NCBI GenBank assembly: GCA_019155185.1 | Contig: CM032794.1 | Coordinates: 17,292,946-17,356,945 of the forward strand | DNA length: 64,000 nucleotides | Direction: 5' to 3' | Source of the DNA: Beaufortia kweichowensis | Lineage: Eukaryota; Chordata; Actinopteri; Cypriniformes; Gastromyzontidae | Part shown: piece by piece, positions 24,801-37,530 of the stretch | How positions within the stretch are numbered: the first letter of the stretch is position 1 | Layout of the letters: each line of letters begins with the position of its first letter | Translations under genes and position numbers: made by a program | Notes under the pieces: model-generated | Database searches by the model: none | Told to the model about the DNA's origin: nothing | What the model saw: only the letters and a program-made list of their open reading frames with translations

Positions 24801-27800
24801 AGTCGTAGTACTTAAATGTATTATTTTGTAAAATCCTTGGCGTACCAGTCTGCTCATTTTTAATCCCACCAATAGCTTATAGTGTCTGTGTGTGTTCAGC
24901 ATCTTAACTTCTGTGTATGTGTGTGTGTTGCAGTGCTCCTGACATGGGTGAATTGTTCTAGCGTGCGCTGGGCAACCCGAGTACAGGATATCTTCACTGC
25001 AGGAAAACTCCTGGCCCTCATTCTCATCATCATCATGGGCATCGTACAAATCTGCAAGGGTAAGAGCCATCTGTCTATGTTGTTTGTGACAAGAAAAGCA
25101 AAAACCACACGTTATCTGTGTGCATGCTGCAGTATATTGATTATTGCCTTTCTTATTGTTTGGAGAGGGTCTTTAGATAAGTAAGTCCATCTGGATATGT
25201 GCATGTGGGATTGTGCTCTGCAGGTGTGTGTGTATTAGACTTGTGAGTCCCCATCCCATTGCTTCATCTCCGCTCAGTAAGAAATCCAAAAAAACTGATA
25301 GCGCAGCACTTCGTCTCTCTGCCTCGTTGTCTCAGCAGATGTCAGTGGGTTCAAACTCTCTAATAAAGAATAACACTGATAATGCAGCTTTTATAGCTGG
25401 TGCGACAGAGAGGGTTCAGTAATGATCACACTGCTGATTCTCTGTTAGTTCAGATACTGTACTGATAAAACTGGAGTGACAGGTGTTATTCCATGTAGAA
25501 GCTCTACAGAAAACTGGATTTGGGTTAGTTGGTATTGGCTTCTCTCTTATGCGTGGTCTTCTGCATCACGTACAGGGGAACTCTCAGAAAGGGGTCAAAG
25601 AGCACATGTGACAAGACCTGACCCCAGAAATGTGGTATTAGTCCAGTCGCTGTAAACTACATTAAGTACATTAAGACTAAATTTTAGACTCAATATAACC
25701 AAAGACGAAATCTTGCTGTAAAATCTAGTTGGAACTGGTTTGTGGTGATAAGCTAGTGAAAAAACCTGGCTGAACTGGACTCCTATTTGTAAACCATGTC
25801 AGCTGTTTTTTTACAAGGTACAGGGTTTGTTGTTGATCCAAGATTGCCTACCAGTTTATTCAGGTTTGATCCACTTGATAGCCCTGTAAAATCTAGCTTG
25901 GACAAGATACTAATTTGGTCAAATTAGTTACTAATGCTTGACTAATACACAAGAAGTTTATTTTAATATGTGATAAATGTTTCTTCTCGACTTTCTTCCT
26001 TCTCCAGGCGAGTATTACTGGTTGGAACCAGCCAATGCTTTTGAGCCATTTCAAGAGTATGATGTGGGTCTGATTGCCCTGGCATTTCTACAAGGCTCAT
26101 TTGCCTATGGCGGCTGGAACTTTCTCAATTATGTCACAGAGGAACTGGTTGACCCATATGTGTAAGCTAACTCTAGTCTAATATGCTTCCAGTAATTTAA
26201 CACTCCATTGTCAATATTTAATAAGAAATAACAAGACAGAAGTTACTAATAGAGTTAGAGTTGTCAGCAGTTTATTAAACTTTGATCACAAGAACCACCA
26301 GAATCAATGTTACACACTGAGATCGGTGTGACCAAGCTCTTATTGGTTTTAACATTTCTCTTTTATCTTTCCGTACAGAAACCTTCCCCGTGCTATCTTC
26401 ATCTCCATTCCCCTCGTGACCTTTGTGTACGTTTTTGCTAACATTGCTTACGTCACTGCCATGAGTCCTCAGGAGCTGTTGGCTTCTAATGCTGTTGCTG
26501 TGGTAAGTCAACTGTCCTGCAAAATGCCAGAATAATACCAGACTGTCAAAAACAGAAAGATTAGGTGGACACACAATATATTCCAAATTTGTTGTATGCA
26601 GGAGATTCTTTGACATATCTACCCAAGTATCAATATTTAAAGCTTTTTTGATTGATACTTGGTATGATGCTATCCAATATCCATTCAAACAGATATATCA
26701 GACTCCGGAATCTTCTGCATTCTGTTCCAATGACCTTCATTTATCCTTAATAAAACAATATAGTTTTAAAGGCATGTATTCAACAGACGTCCTTTATTCC
26801 TTTGCTTGTCTCTTTTTCTTCACCACTCTGTTGCTCTCTCCCAGACGTTTGGTGAGAAGCTGTTGGGAGTGATGTCATGGATCATGCCCATCTCTGTGGC
26901 CTTGTCCACATTTGGGGGGGTCAACGGCTCCCTCTTCACATCCTCTCGGTCAGTCCCTCCCTCCCTTCATCCATCCATCAATTTATTCATGCATTCATGA
27001 TTTACTCATTCATTTTTTTTTATACTTTCCTTAATCCAAAATCTCTTTACGTCCAACAGTGTTCTGTACATTTAAGACTACCTGTCTGTCTGTCTCTTTC
27101 TGTCTGTTGTTCTTCATATGCTTCCCTTCATTAAAAGTAATAACACCCTAAATAACAGTATCTGTTTGATTGTACTCAATTTGCTCAGGCTGTTCTTCGC
27201 GGGTGCACGTGAAGGGCATCTCCCCAGCCTACTGGCTATGATTCACGTGAAGCGCTGCACTCCTATTCCAGCCCTGCTCTTTACTGTAAGTATCAGATCT
27301 TATACTGCATATCCGTCTACCTTATAAACCATTTAATTCTCTCTTTTTTCCTATATTATTTCATTCAGCTTTATAAAACCACTAAATTAAAACTTTTGAT
27401 TCATTTTCATTCTCCCTCACCGCTGTTATAATTGATTGTCATAATAATGTGATATTTTTACTTTTCCCAAAAGAAGAAAATATAGATGTTCCCTTAAGGA
27501 TAGAGATGTTCCCTTAAGGATAGGTTTCTTTATAGATAATCTAAATACTCTGTCTTTCTTGCAGTGTATCTCCACACTTTTGATGCTGTGCACCAGTGAC
27601 ATGTACACACTAATCAACTATGTGGGCTTTATCAACTACCTCTTCTACGGTGTCACTGTTGCCGGGCAGATTGTGCTGCGGATTAAACAGCCAAACATGT
27701 ATCGACCAATTAAAGTAAGTCCTTAGGTGGAAAACAGTGAATTATTGAACATTCCGTATCAGATGTGTTGTCAAATTAGGAATTATTTCTCATTTTGAAT

Positions 27801-28877
27801 ATAAATCATCTTTATTATTGGAAAAGTTTTAACTTATTCACCTTTTTGTAGCAGTATTGACTTTATATTGATAACTGGCCATCTACTCTTTGTAAGTGGG
27901 TTTAGCCAATATATTCCTATTGCTATCTTCTTCCCAATTATATGACCTGCTTATTATTTATTAATTTACAGGCATGATAATGTTCTATGTACAGTATATA
28001 TACCTACCGTTTATGTACGAATCGCAGTATGATGTTGACTCTTTTTGGAGTGATAACTTGGACTCTACTGTCTCCTTACAGATTAGTCTGGTGTGGCCTG
28101 TGATCTACCTGCTGTTCTGGGCCTTCCTGCTGATTTTCTCCCTGTACTCTGAGCCTGTGGTGTGTGGCATTGGCTTGGCTATCATGCTTACAGGAGTCCC
28201 TGTTTATTTCATAGGCGTATACTGGGATAACAAGCCCAAGTGTTGTGATACTTTTGTTGGTAAGTGAAATACAGTTCACAGCTATGCAATGCAGAATGAT
28301 GTTGTTAGTTTGCCAGCGAGCCTTTTTTGATCAGGCTGCTTTACCAGCTAAGCTTTGGTGGTGAACAGCATGCCTGAGGCTGTCCACCTGCACCAAACCA
28401 CTAAAAACCAGCCTGGACCGGCATGAAAATCCATTCTGGTGTTTTTAGCAGGGAGCTGCAAAGATTAATTTAAACATGGTTTGGACTGTATAACCTAAAT
28501 TGTGTAATAATAAGGTTTTATTATTCAAAAACGTTATGATCTGACATATTATCTTTAAAAACATATTTATTGTTGTCTCCTATAACAAACTGTTGAATGT
28601 CACTTTGGACAAAAGCATTTACATGTATCCATTTGGTAGACACAGTCAAGTTATACATTTTAAAATGTAAAAAGAATCGTAATAGACATACATTAAAATC
28701 ACTGTTTTGTGTCTCTCAGATAAGTTAACATACCTGGGTCAGAAGTTCTGTGTAGTGGTTTACCCAGCAGAAGACAAAAAGAAAACCGAAGGGTGCGAAG
28801 AAGAAATGGAGCTGAATGAACAGTCAGCTCCACTGTCAGAAGAGGACAGAGAAAAACCGAAGTCAGCTGACTGCTGA
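15216..28877 (+). CDS. slc7a8: slc7a8: LAT2 neutral amino acid exchanger (light chain)
   Basis: LAT2 exchanges neutral amino acids sodium-independently at the plasma membrane, disulfide-linked to the heavy chain 4F2hc (SLC3A2). Eleven exons join in frame with GT-AG borders: 15216-15360, 20447-20651, 21280-21431, 24934-25059, 26008-26161, 26379-26502, 26845-26948, 27189-27285, 27565-27714, 28082-28259, 28720-28877. They total 1,593 nt, 530 residues; mammalian LAT2 is about 535. The GSGIF substrate-binding motif of helix 1 is at residues 53-57. The cysteine for the heavy-chain bond is in the extracellular loop, FPTCFPPE, at residue 152. Twelve membrane helices fit the hydrophobic pattern. The cytoplasmic N-terminus (1-35) is Ser/Gly/Ala-rich and the C-terminus is acidic and charged, both less conserved. 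The core is very close to LAT2 and differs from LAT1 (SLC7A5). The paralog suffix (a or b) cannot be settled here. Confidence 0.96.
15711..15801. repeat. Microsatellite (CT)n then (ATCT)n
   Basis: An uninterrupted CT run fills 15711-15767, followed after four bases by an ATCT tetranucleotide run to 15801. It lies about 350 bases downstream of slc7a8 exon 1 and makes a long spurious Leu-Ser ORF. Confidence 0.95.
17728..18306. mobile_element. MITE-like element with CACTGCAAAAA ends in slc7a8 intron 1
   Basis: The left end reads CACTGCAAAAA (17728-17738) and the right end TTTTTGCAGTG (18296-18306), an 11-bp inverted repeat. The inside is AT-rich, with words such as TCTTAAAACAAG and AATTCTTAAAA seen in a common cyprinid non-autonomous DNA transposon family. 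No target duplication is evident, so old age or an imprecise border is possible. It encodes no protein. Confidence 0.65.
23927..24156. repeat. Perfect 90-bp inverted repeat with 50-bp spacer (slc7a8 intron 3)
   Basis: Positions 23927-24016 are an exact complement of 24067-24156 over all 90 bases; the spacer is 24017-24066. The arms begin ACTTTTATCAGGATTTTATC and end at the spacer with GGGGAACAT. No ORF of note is inside. As RNA it would fold into a long perfect hairpin within the slc7a8 pre-mRNA. It could be a fold-back element, a new palindromic duplication, or an assembly artefact. No target duplication is obvious at the borders. Confidence 0.95.
28331..28453. repeat. CCAGC-rich dispersed repeat, copy 2
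   Basis: This lies in slc7a8 intron 10 and ends in TTTTTAGCAGGG, with ACCAGCCTGGACC and TTACCAGCTAAGC words inside. It is the same kind of repeat as 1934-2062. Family and borders are tentative. Confidence 0.5.
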
Positions 28878-31748
28878 ACAGACACACTCTCATTCACTCA
28901 CATACGGGCTACCGGTCTTATTGACACTGGAAATCAAACTCGGATTGTTCACATACCTCTAAGTTTGTTTGTGTAGGCCTTTGCCATTTTTTAAGAGGGG
29001 GTTGCACTAGGCGTGGAGTGGCTTAGCTCAGGAGAGAGTAATGAACAGAGACTAACAGCTGCTGACTAACTGCAATAGCAGTCGTAGTTAAACAGTCTGT
29101 GTCCTCTCTAGTTGCTAGTAGCTTAGCAACTGCTTCTGCTCCATTTGCTGTGCAACAGAATTAAAACATTACAATGCCTGATGACATAAAACTCTAAAGC
29201 TATAGAATGCATATGAACACTGTTTTGGAAAGATCTGAAATTTCAAATAAAATTTAATTTCAGAAACATTCTGTTTTTGGGATGGTTATCTAGGAATTAG
29301 AATTCCATCCTGGAGATTTACAGTATATCATAAAATGCCAAACTACATCGTGGCTCCACCTGAAATAGTTTTTTAAATGTATTATTTATTTATTATTAAA
29401 TACATTCTAATGTTCTAATTTTTACCCCTCGCAAATTTTTCCTTTCATTTCATGACTGTAATCTTACACTTAAAATAGTAAAGATTTTTATAAGCCAAAA
29501 TTGTATTTTTGACGACTTCATTTCATTTTATCTTACCAAAAAACTTTTAAATAATTTTTGTTGCAATGTAATTTTGATTTTTTTTTATGTTATCTCTGTC
29601 ACTGTAATATTGCTGTTCTTTTTTCATGAGTGATAGCTCTGGGATGTCCTTTTTTAATCATATGTTATAGGCATATAAGAACCAATTGTTGTGGTTCAGG
29701 GTAGTTTTCAACCGGGTCACTCTGGTACTAATACAATTCAAAGTATTTTATTTGCCTTAATACTTTTGCGTAAAGCTGTATAATGTTATTGTCAATTTTA
29801 TTTTCTTTGTCAGAAAATATTTTTGAAGATGAAGTGTTCAACAAAAACGTAAAGAGGCCATTGTGTAGTGTTATAGTAGTGTTGTAGTAGGAAACTCACT
29901 TGGTGTGGACAGAACTGGGGCTATTGGTTCAGCAGCCACAGTCATAACCCCCAGGTTCACTTTATTCAGTGTAATTATTTTATGTCTGTACCCAAATGTA
30001 GATTCACTTTTGCCGAACAGTCTGGTGGTAATGTTTGGAAAAAATGGCATTGTATAGTCAGTGTCCGTAATATTGATGTGTTAAATTGAAGCTTGCAAGA
30101 ATGTAATAGTTCTATATTTTTGGTCCAAACATTTACTTTATGGCAATAGTGGTGGTGAATATTCAAACACTGTATTGTAAATCACTGATTATTCAAAAAG
30201 CTTACTTTTGTTATATAAGCTTGGTAAATCTGATAAAATTATATTAAGAGATTTATGTATCTTAATTGTGTAGATGGACTATAGATGTTAATATAGATGC
30301 AAAACAAGGGACCTTAAAAACTAGCACATCTATTATTTTAATCACAGTCTGAATGATTACTTTAAATGGTTTTGTTTGATTGTTAAGTATGTTACAGTTT
30401 AATTTTCAAAATATTGACAAAAATATACAAGTATTTGTTGTATGCCCACTTAAAGAATACATGACAAAAGTGTATTTAAAATCTGTTTATTTAAACACAA
30501 TGTTTCACATCCAACCCCAGAAGGCTTTTAGTGATTATGGGTCTTTTTGGTTTGTTTGTCTTGTGTTTTGATGTGAAACCTTTACCCATCTAATACAAAG
30601 TTTGGAAAAAGTGCCAATTGTTCAAACAGTACAATATTTATCCCAGTTATCGCAGTAATTCTGCATTACATTCATTTTGCATGAGTGTATTCCCTTTTTC
30701 CTGAGATAGTATATTAAATGACCTCGATAACCTTTCCCCACACAATAAACTGCCTTTTACGTCCTTTCCTCAATTTAGATCACAGCATACATGCTGGTCA
30801 TTGTCTGTATAATCAAAGGTGCAAAGCATCTATTGTTCTATTAATGCTGCTTTTGAGCTGTGCCTCAGCAGCCAGCACTGCCTGCTGTGTTGTAAACACA
30901 GTGTTTTATATAGAGGACATTATTGAAAGAGCTGTAATTCTTATTATTGGTTTAGACCTATGCCCGAAAACACAATAAATGGGGGATACTGAAAGCCATG
31001 CAAAATGAGATGTCTGTAAAATGTGGCATGATTATTACTATCAGCAACAAATGATTGATGTTAATATTTTAAATGTCCTTGTCACAACTACATAAATCAA
31101 TAAGTGAATGACTTTTATAGATATTCATATTAAGATATGTACAGTCTGAAATTATAAGGATATCAAAGCTCAAAATACCACTTTACAATTACCAGAGTTT
31201 TCATGTTTCTTATAAGTTTTGTATTTGTTTCAACTGTATATATTAAATAAACAACAAATAAATCTATATGCTGAACCACGATGGATCTTTTCGCTGCAGT
31301 CATTCATTACAAATTGTACTACAGCGCCCCTACTGTAGAAACCATGTATTTATCACAGAGAATCTCATCTGTTTTAGAATGCAATAAGATTTTAATATCA
31401 GTTTGCAAGTGCGAGATCTATTTTAAAATAAGGTGTAGTAATTGTGGTTATGATTACAGAATAAACATGACAGCATGCTTAAATGTCAGCTTCACTTTTT
31501 ATTGACAAACTGGTACATGGGCTTTGCTTGATTTCTAACAATGTTATAAACATAACACACTGAGCACATTCCTGGTCTGAACAAAGTAAGGTGGGGTGGC
31601 ATCAACAGAAAAAAGTTGATAAACGTTTCCAACAAAAAATGAATGAATGGTGACTATTATGTTTCAAACCACCATACAGTTTAAACTTCTTGTGGCAAGT
31701 ATGAATACATTGACTGGAAAACTAGGGTGACCAAGCCACATCTGGCAA
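28878..31748. other. 3' regions of slc7a8 (plus) and nedd8 (minus)
   Basis: The two genes end tail to tail. Candidate slc7a8 polyadenylation signals are an AATAAA near 29247 and the AATAAA pair near 31245-31258, so the 3'UTR could be as long as about 2.4 kb. For nedd8, an AATAAA on the minus strand lies near 31497. No coding sequence was recognised between them. Confidence 0.5.
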
Positions 31749-32481
31749 TTACATTGTTGGGAGGAGGCTGCTGGGATACTGGTGAATCTTCCCACCTCTT
31801 AATGCAAGAACTAGATGCAACACTGAACCACCCTGGATCTTGTAGTCCGCTGCTGTTTTCTCATCATTCCTGAGAAGCAAAGATGGAGTGATAAGAAAAA
31901 GATTCTTGCCGTTTAAAATAAAAACACTACAGTGTGTGTTGTGCCTTACATCTGTTTTCCACTGTAGATGAGCCTCTGTTGCTGGGGTGGTATTCCCTCT
32001 TTCTCCTCCACCCTCTCCTTTATTCTTTCCACCTGATTAACGCACATTCATGCACACAAGTCAACAAATCAGACAATTTTTACTGTAAAATCCGTGTCAT
32101 TTACGTCTGCCAAAGGTTAAAAGATTTTTATACATTTGTTGTGTGAACCATTGATTATGTTATATTGTACCTTGTCTGTGGGCTCGATGTCAATTTCGAT
32201 TTCTTTGCCAGTGAGTGTCTATAAAAACAGTGGATGTGACGATTAGTCATGTAGATATAAAACATCCAAATGAATTCATCATCCTTCACAAATTGTAGTT
32301 CGTTCAGCTCACAAAATAAATATGAACAAAATTTTATCATCTCCCTGTCTGACTTGCAGTGCGTTGCTACATTTTAAAATATTTTTAAAGAAATGATTTA
32401 ACTAGCGAACTGGAGAACTGTACGTATGCTGAATGAAATAGCTGCTTTTTGCTAATTTCTTACCTTGACTTTAATAAGCAT
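31749..32481 (-). CDS. nedd8: nedd8: ubiquitin-like modifier
   Basis: NEDD8 is conjugated through Gly76 to cullins and activates cullin-RING ubiquitin ligases. Four exons on the minus strand join in frame: 32481-32464 (MLIKVK), 32218-32171, 32032-31950, 31869-31749 (stop TAA). They total 270 nt, 89 residues. The mature 76 residues are almost identical to vertebrate NEDD8: TLTGKEIEIDIEPTDK, a Lys at 48 (SGK), and LALRGG at 71-76. Ala72 marks NEDD8 rather than ubiquitin, which has Arg72. After Gly76 there is a 13-residue tail (KIHQYPSSLLPTM) that must be removed by UCHL3- or SENP8-type proteases; the human tail is 5 residues. The gene lies head to head with gmpr2. Confidence 0.96.
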
Positions 32482-33400
32482 TGTGGCTTCTCTTGTTCAC
32501 AAACGCATGCAGCAAATCAATAATCAATAAATATATTAAACTGTTGGTTGAAGATGTTCAGACACTATAATCATTTATTCTCACAATTTCTCAACCGCAA
32601 CCGAAGTTCCTTTGTCGCTGAAAAACAATTCCTACCACTTTTGTGTCCGGATGAAAGGTTCCGAGGAGGTATGAGGAACATATCAGCGTGTCTTGTCCAA
32701 AAAAAGATAAATAATCTACTTACAACAAATTAATTGTTTTATATGTGTTTATATATAATACTCATTGTACTTAACAACATACAGACATTAAATATTTTTT
32801 TTTTATTATTTCGCGATAGCTATTGCGACAGTGAGCGTCATAGCAATGTTTTTTTGTAGTTTTTTAATGAACGTTTGAGCCTCATGTTGCCTGCGATAGG
32901 ACTACATGCGCTGACAGCCGTAAAGATCCGCCCTCCAAAAGTGACCGCCTCTCACCCCGGAAACCTGCGTTGTGCGTTCATTCTCTGCCATACAACACAA
33001 GGAGGTGCACGGATAAAGGTAGGAATGTTTTAGTGAAATATACTCAATGACATATTTAAATACATTTATATAGTTTTATAATGGACAACAAATGTGTTTT
33101 GTGTCAAACTGATAAAAAATCTATGACCTAGATTAACTGACACCCAAGACATGTGCAGAACAATTATATCCAGATGTGTGACATATATAGGTCCTTTTAT
33201 TTTATTTTTTGTTATACGTTGATACACTGTCTTAACTTTCAGTATCATTTAGTATTAAAAAGACTTCAAAAATATTGAAAGTTGGGAAACAAAAATGTCT
33301 TTCTATCTCACAATGTATAAGCCACCCCCCAGCACCCATCTTTAGTTTTTCTCTCTTAGTTTTGTGTTTTGGAGTCTCAAGGCCATCTTCTTCAGCAGTC
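32482..33400. promoter_or_regulatory. Probable shared (bidirectional) promoter of nedd8 and gmpr2
   Basis: The two start codons face away from each other, 919 bases apart. A likely untranslated first exon of gmpr2 ends at about 33018, where CGGATAAAG is followed by a GTAGGAATG donor; the next acceptor (TTCAGCAG) lies two bases before the ATG at 33401. That leaves roughly 400-500 bases between transcription starts. GGAA-type ETS words (CCCCGGAAAC near 32957) and GC-rich sequence occur there, and no clear TATA box. Sharing of the promoter is inferred from layout. Confidence 0.55.
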
Positions 33401-35664
33401 ATGCCACGTATTGAAAATGACATCAAACTCGACTTCAAGGACGTGCTGGTTCGTCCCAAACGTAGCACTCTTAAATCTCGCAGTGAGGTTTGTCATCTTT
33501 ACAAAGTTTTATAAGCCTCATTTGAAATTATATGAAATTGCTTGTGTATGTAAAGTGCAGTGTCAACCCCACTGTGGGTTCTACTTTATTACTTTTTACA
33601 CTGTCTTCCGTCTTCCCAGGTGGATCTCATGCGCAGTTTTATGTTCAGAAATTCAAAGAGCAGTTATCGTGGAATTCCCATCATAGCTGCAAACATGGAC
33701 ACTGTGGGGACTTTTGAAATGGCTGTAGCTTTACATCAGGTGAAAAGGCAATGTGAACACTGTGTTTTCTTCTCTGCATAAACATTCTTCAGCTGAACAT
33801 AAAATAGCAGATGAATGAACAGCTTTTATGTATTGCAAATATATGTACAGAAAAGTTGCACAATGTTTATTTCTGCATAATAATATAATTGCATTTAGGC
33901 TATTTGGTTTATGAATACATGCATTCCATGGGACTTAAACCTTTGGTCTTGGTGTTGCTAGCACTGTGCACCTAGCACAATTAGTTGAGTTACATGGTTG
34001 GATATGCAAGCAATGTGTAAATTAAAGTGCACTAGTAATTGTATAATTGCATAAAAAACAACTTACATATGCTTTTTATTTCTCTTCTCTTTGTCCAATC
34101 ACCTCCCAGGATCTACAAGTAACACGTTTACACCATACATTTGATAACTCGACTGATTGTCATTGTTTTATTTTCAGTTCACTCTTTTTACAGCCATCCA
34201 CAAGCATTACTGTGTGGATGACTGGAAGGAGTTTGCAACAAAGCATGCAGAATGCTTAAAGGTTGGTAAATTCTATGCTGGGTTTTAAAGACCTTGCTTT
34301 ACATTGTTGCTATTTAGATGTCACCTCTCTCATTATTTTCATATTTTTTTTAGAGTGTGGCAGTTAGCACAGGGACGAGTGATGGGGATTTTGAGAAACT
34401 GGTGGCCATTCTGGCTGCTGTACCTCAGATTCAGTACATTTGTGTTGATGTAGCCAATGGCTACTCTGAACACTTTGTTCACTTCGTGAAGGATGTGAGA
34501 CAAAAATTTTCTACACATACTATCATGGTAAGTTATCAATGAGAAAATACATTTATTTGCATTATTGTAATAGTCACCCTGATATTTTGTGTTTTGTAGG
34601 CTGGTAATGTGGTGACTGGAGAGATGGTGGAAGAACTGATTCTTGCCGGTGCTGATATCATCAAAGTGGGCATTGGACCAGGTTATATCATCAATCATCA
34701 CAGTTTCACATGCTGTAAACTATGTTTTATGTCGTTTTTCACACATATTATGCTCTTCTTCTGTATATGTGTAGGTTCTGTGTGTACCACTCGTAAGAAG
34801 ACCGGTGTGGGTTATCCTCAGTTAAGCGCAGTCATTGAGTGTGCTGATGCTGCACATGGTCTGGGTGGACATATCATATCTGTGAGACCCTTTCTGTGTG
34901 CTTTTGTTACACATGAGAGCTCTTACTTAAAAAAAATATTTATAGAACCAACATGCTTTGGGGACAAAGAATCTTTGATCATGTTGTTTCTTTTGTAGGA
35001 TGGTGGTTGTACCTGCCCAGGTGATGTCTCTAAAGCATTTGGTAAGTCCTGTTTGTTTTGTGTATAAAGTACATTGAGTACCGTTGTTTATGTAAGGTCT
35101 ATACATGACCTTACTCGTCGTGATCTTCTCAGTAAGAACATACATGTAAATACACCTTTTGTAAATGGCTTATTTGTGTGATTGACAGGAGCTGGGGCTG
35201 ACTTTGTGATGCTGGGAGGAATGCTCGCAGGTCATACTGAGAGCGGTGGCGACATCATTGAGAAGAACGGCAAGAAGTATAAACTGTTCTATGGCATGAG
35301 CTCGGATACGGCCATGAAGAGGCACGCGGGAGGCGTGGCAGAGTACAGGTAAATACAGCCGAAAGATGATTATTCATGCAGCAGTTTGTAAAGAGATTTT
35401 CAGCACAACATTTGATTTTGTTTTACCATTTTATTGATTAACATTGGCATCGACTGTCGTTTTTGTGTGTTCAGGGCATCTGAAGGTAAAACGGTTGAAG
35501 TGCTTTACAAAGGGCATGTGGAGGAGACTGTTAAAGATGTGCTGGGTGGAGTTCGCTCCACCTGTACATACGTGGGTGCTGCTAAGCTGAAGGAGTTGAG
35601 TCGTCGTACCACCTTCATTAGAGTGACCCAACAACTCAACACTGTGTTTGGAAATGATAATTAG
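33401..35664 (+). CDS. gmpr2: gmpr2: GMP reductase
   Basis: GMP reductase converts GMP to IMP with NADPH, releasing ammonia, and so balances purine pools; it is a cytosolic tetramer of TIM barrels. Nine coding exons join in frame: 33401-33487, 33620-33739, 34178-34261, 34354-34527, 34600-34681, 34775-34881, 34999-35041, 35189-35348, 35475-35664. They total 1,047 nt, 348 residues, the same length as human GMPR2. The catalytic cysteine is Cys186 in GSVCTTRKKTGVGYPQ. Other family motifs are IIAANMDTVGTFEMA, GNVVTGEMVEELI, GADIIKVGIGPG, DGGCTCPGDVSKAFGAGADF and MLGGMLAG. It is closer to GMPR2 than to GMPR1 in the N-terminal residues (MPRIENDIKLDFKDVLVRPK). A polyadenylation signal lies at 36598-36603. 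Confidence 0.97.
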
Positions 35665-37120
35665 ACCGGGTCAGTTCTGAGAGGTCTAACTGGGTCCATA
35701 TTAGGCCAGATATGCCAAAACCATGCAAAGGTCGTTTTGTTCTGTTTGTAATCAGTCAAATTCACATACATGCATAGTCATATATCTGCACACACACACA
35801 GCTCACATATATAATGTGTTTTAAAGGTATTTAAATACAAATGATTTCTCCAGATTCTGTATTAAGGCCTAAAGCAACTCTATGGCCTCTCGTTATGATT
35901 ACTGTACTTGCTCTTTTAAGACTGACTGCTAAAATGCAACCTGCAAACATTTCGAAGGATGCCTCACTTTTTTACGAATCTTTTAAATATTTTACTACAC
36001 TGTAGTAAAAAAATTATAGCATAAATTAGTTTCATTTATCACAGTATAAGTTTTGTGCAGTTTTTTTTGTCATCACACACTGAAGTTCACATCTTTTTTT
36101 CAAGCACTCTATTAGAGCCTTATATGTTATCCGGATACTGTGGGTACTGTAAATTTAGCTCAATGACTAATGTCTTACAGTTCTGTAAATTTGGATATTT
36201 TGAAACTTTTTTCATGATTTGTCATTCTATATACATTTATTGGACCAACTCCAAACTTTAAAAGGATCATCAGTGTTATCAGTCAATATACAATATTTCC
36301 ATTACTGTATACTATTCTATAGTATATATTTAAAGACCAAAGCCATGGTATTATTGTGTTTTTACATGCTATGCATAATTGTTCTTGAAATAATAACTTA
36401 GCATATGTTTTTAATCATTGTTATGTATCAAATACTTGGTATGACACAAAGACTTAATCAGTTCCTGTTATAATATTATCAAACATGTAGTTTTATTTTT
36501 AAGGCCAGATTTATCAGCCGTATTTCACTTTACACAGTTCATAATTGTATCTTTGTGATTAAAATGGAAGTTTGTGCAGAACTAAAATGTTGTAAGAAAT
36601 AAAACTGTTCCTCACTAAGTAATTTAACCTGATCTTTATTGCTTTGCATACTTGCAAACATGTTTTAAATCTGAATTTTATTCTGTTTGTTTCACTTTGA
36701 TTAATTTCACATTATTTTGGATGTCAATTTGTTTTATGTTGTGAAATAAATAATCATACAAACATTTTGGTTTGACTTGAGTCCTTTGGATTACAGGTAC
36801 ACACTATTTAATATTAATATATAATATAAAAGGTATGTATCAGTATATAGCTGCTTTAAAATCTTCTGTAGTATTACGTGATTTGATCTTACAGTTTATC
36901 AATTTCTTATTAGAATGATGTTTACTGATACATTTTATACGTACATAAATTTTTCATAACCTTGTTTTCATGTTTATATATTGTTTTAAAATACAAGACA
37001 GTAAGAATGAAATGTTGTGCCTCAGTTTAGCTTTATAATAAAGCATTTTGTTAAAATGATTAAAACAAATGTAAAACCCTCGCGATGCCGCCATCAGTTC
37101 TCCCACGATCCCTGTCACCT
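35665..37120. other. gmpr2 3'UTR and spacer
   Basis: The gmpr2 3'UTR probably runs to about 36620, shortly after AATAAA at 36598-36603; a second AATAAA lies near 36745. The rest is AT-rich and shows no gene. The left edge of the following retrotransposon cannot be fixed: LTR similarity starts at 37121, but the true end may lie up to about 40 bases further left. Confidence 0.5.
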
Positions 37121-37412
37121 GATTACTAAGGACTTCATTTCCCATGCCACCCTGCACCTCCGCACCTGTTGTTCATCGTCATCATCACCAGCACCTGTTT
37201 GCAATTATCATGGACCCTTTATATTCTGTTTGTCTTCTTCAGTTCTTTGTCCGGTATTGTTGTTTGTGCCCGATCGTAGACTGTGTGGTTATCCTGTTTG
37301 TCTGTTCTGATGTCGTCTTGGAAATCCTTCTCTTTGACCTGAAAAGTCTAAGTAAAGTATTATTGAACTGTATCTCTGGCGTTCTGGTCCTTCCTCACCA
37401 GCAGTCGTAACA
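37121..37412 (+). repeat. 5' LTR (recognisable part)
   Basis: It matches 41714-42029 closely. I count about five substitutions and a 6-base CAT-repeat difference, and the 3' copy has about 24 extra bases near its left edge. It ends in GTAACA at 37412. Confidence 0.8.
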
Positions 37413-37530
37413 GTATACCGGACCGACAAGAAGTTCCAATAGGATGTTCAACGAGTCGTGAAGACAGTGGAGTACCTATTGATTTTTGTCTTTCGATTTT
37501 TGTGTATTTTTGTATTTTTTCGTCAGTGTC

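Noticed and set aside
15216..28877. LAT1 (slc7a5) rather than slc7a8
   Set aside because: The loop FPTCFPPE, the helix wording and the C-terminus follow LAT2, and the N-terminus is short and unlike LAT1.
31749..32481. Ubiquitin gene rather than nedd8
   Set aside because: Ala72, the IEIDIEPTDK and ERIKERVEEKEG segments and the LALRGG end are NEDD8-specific.
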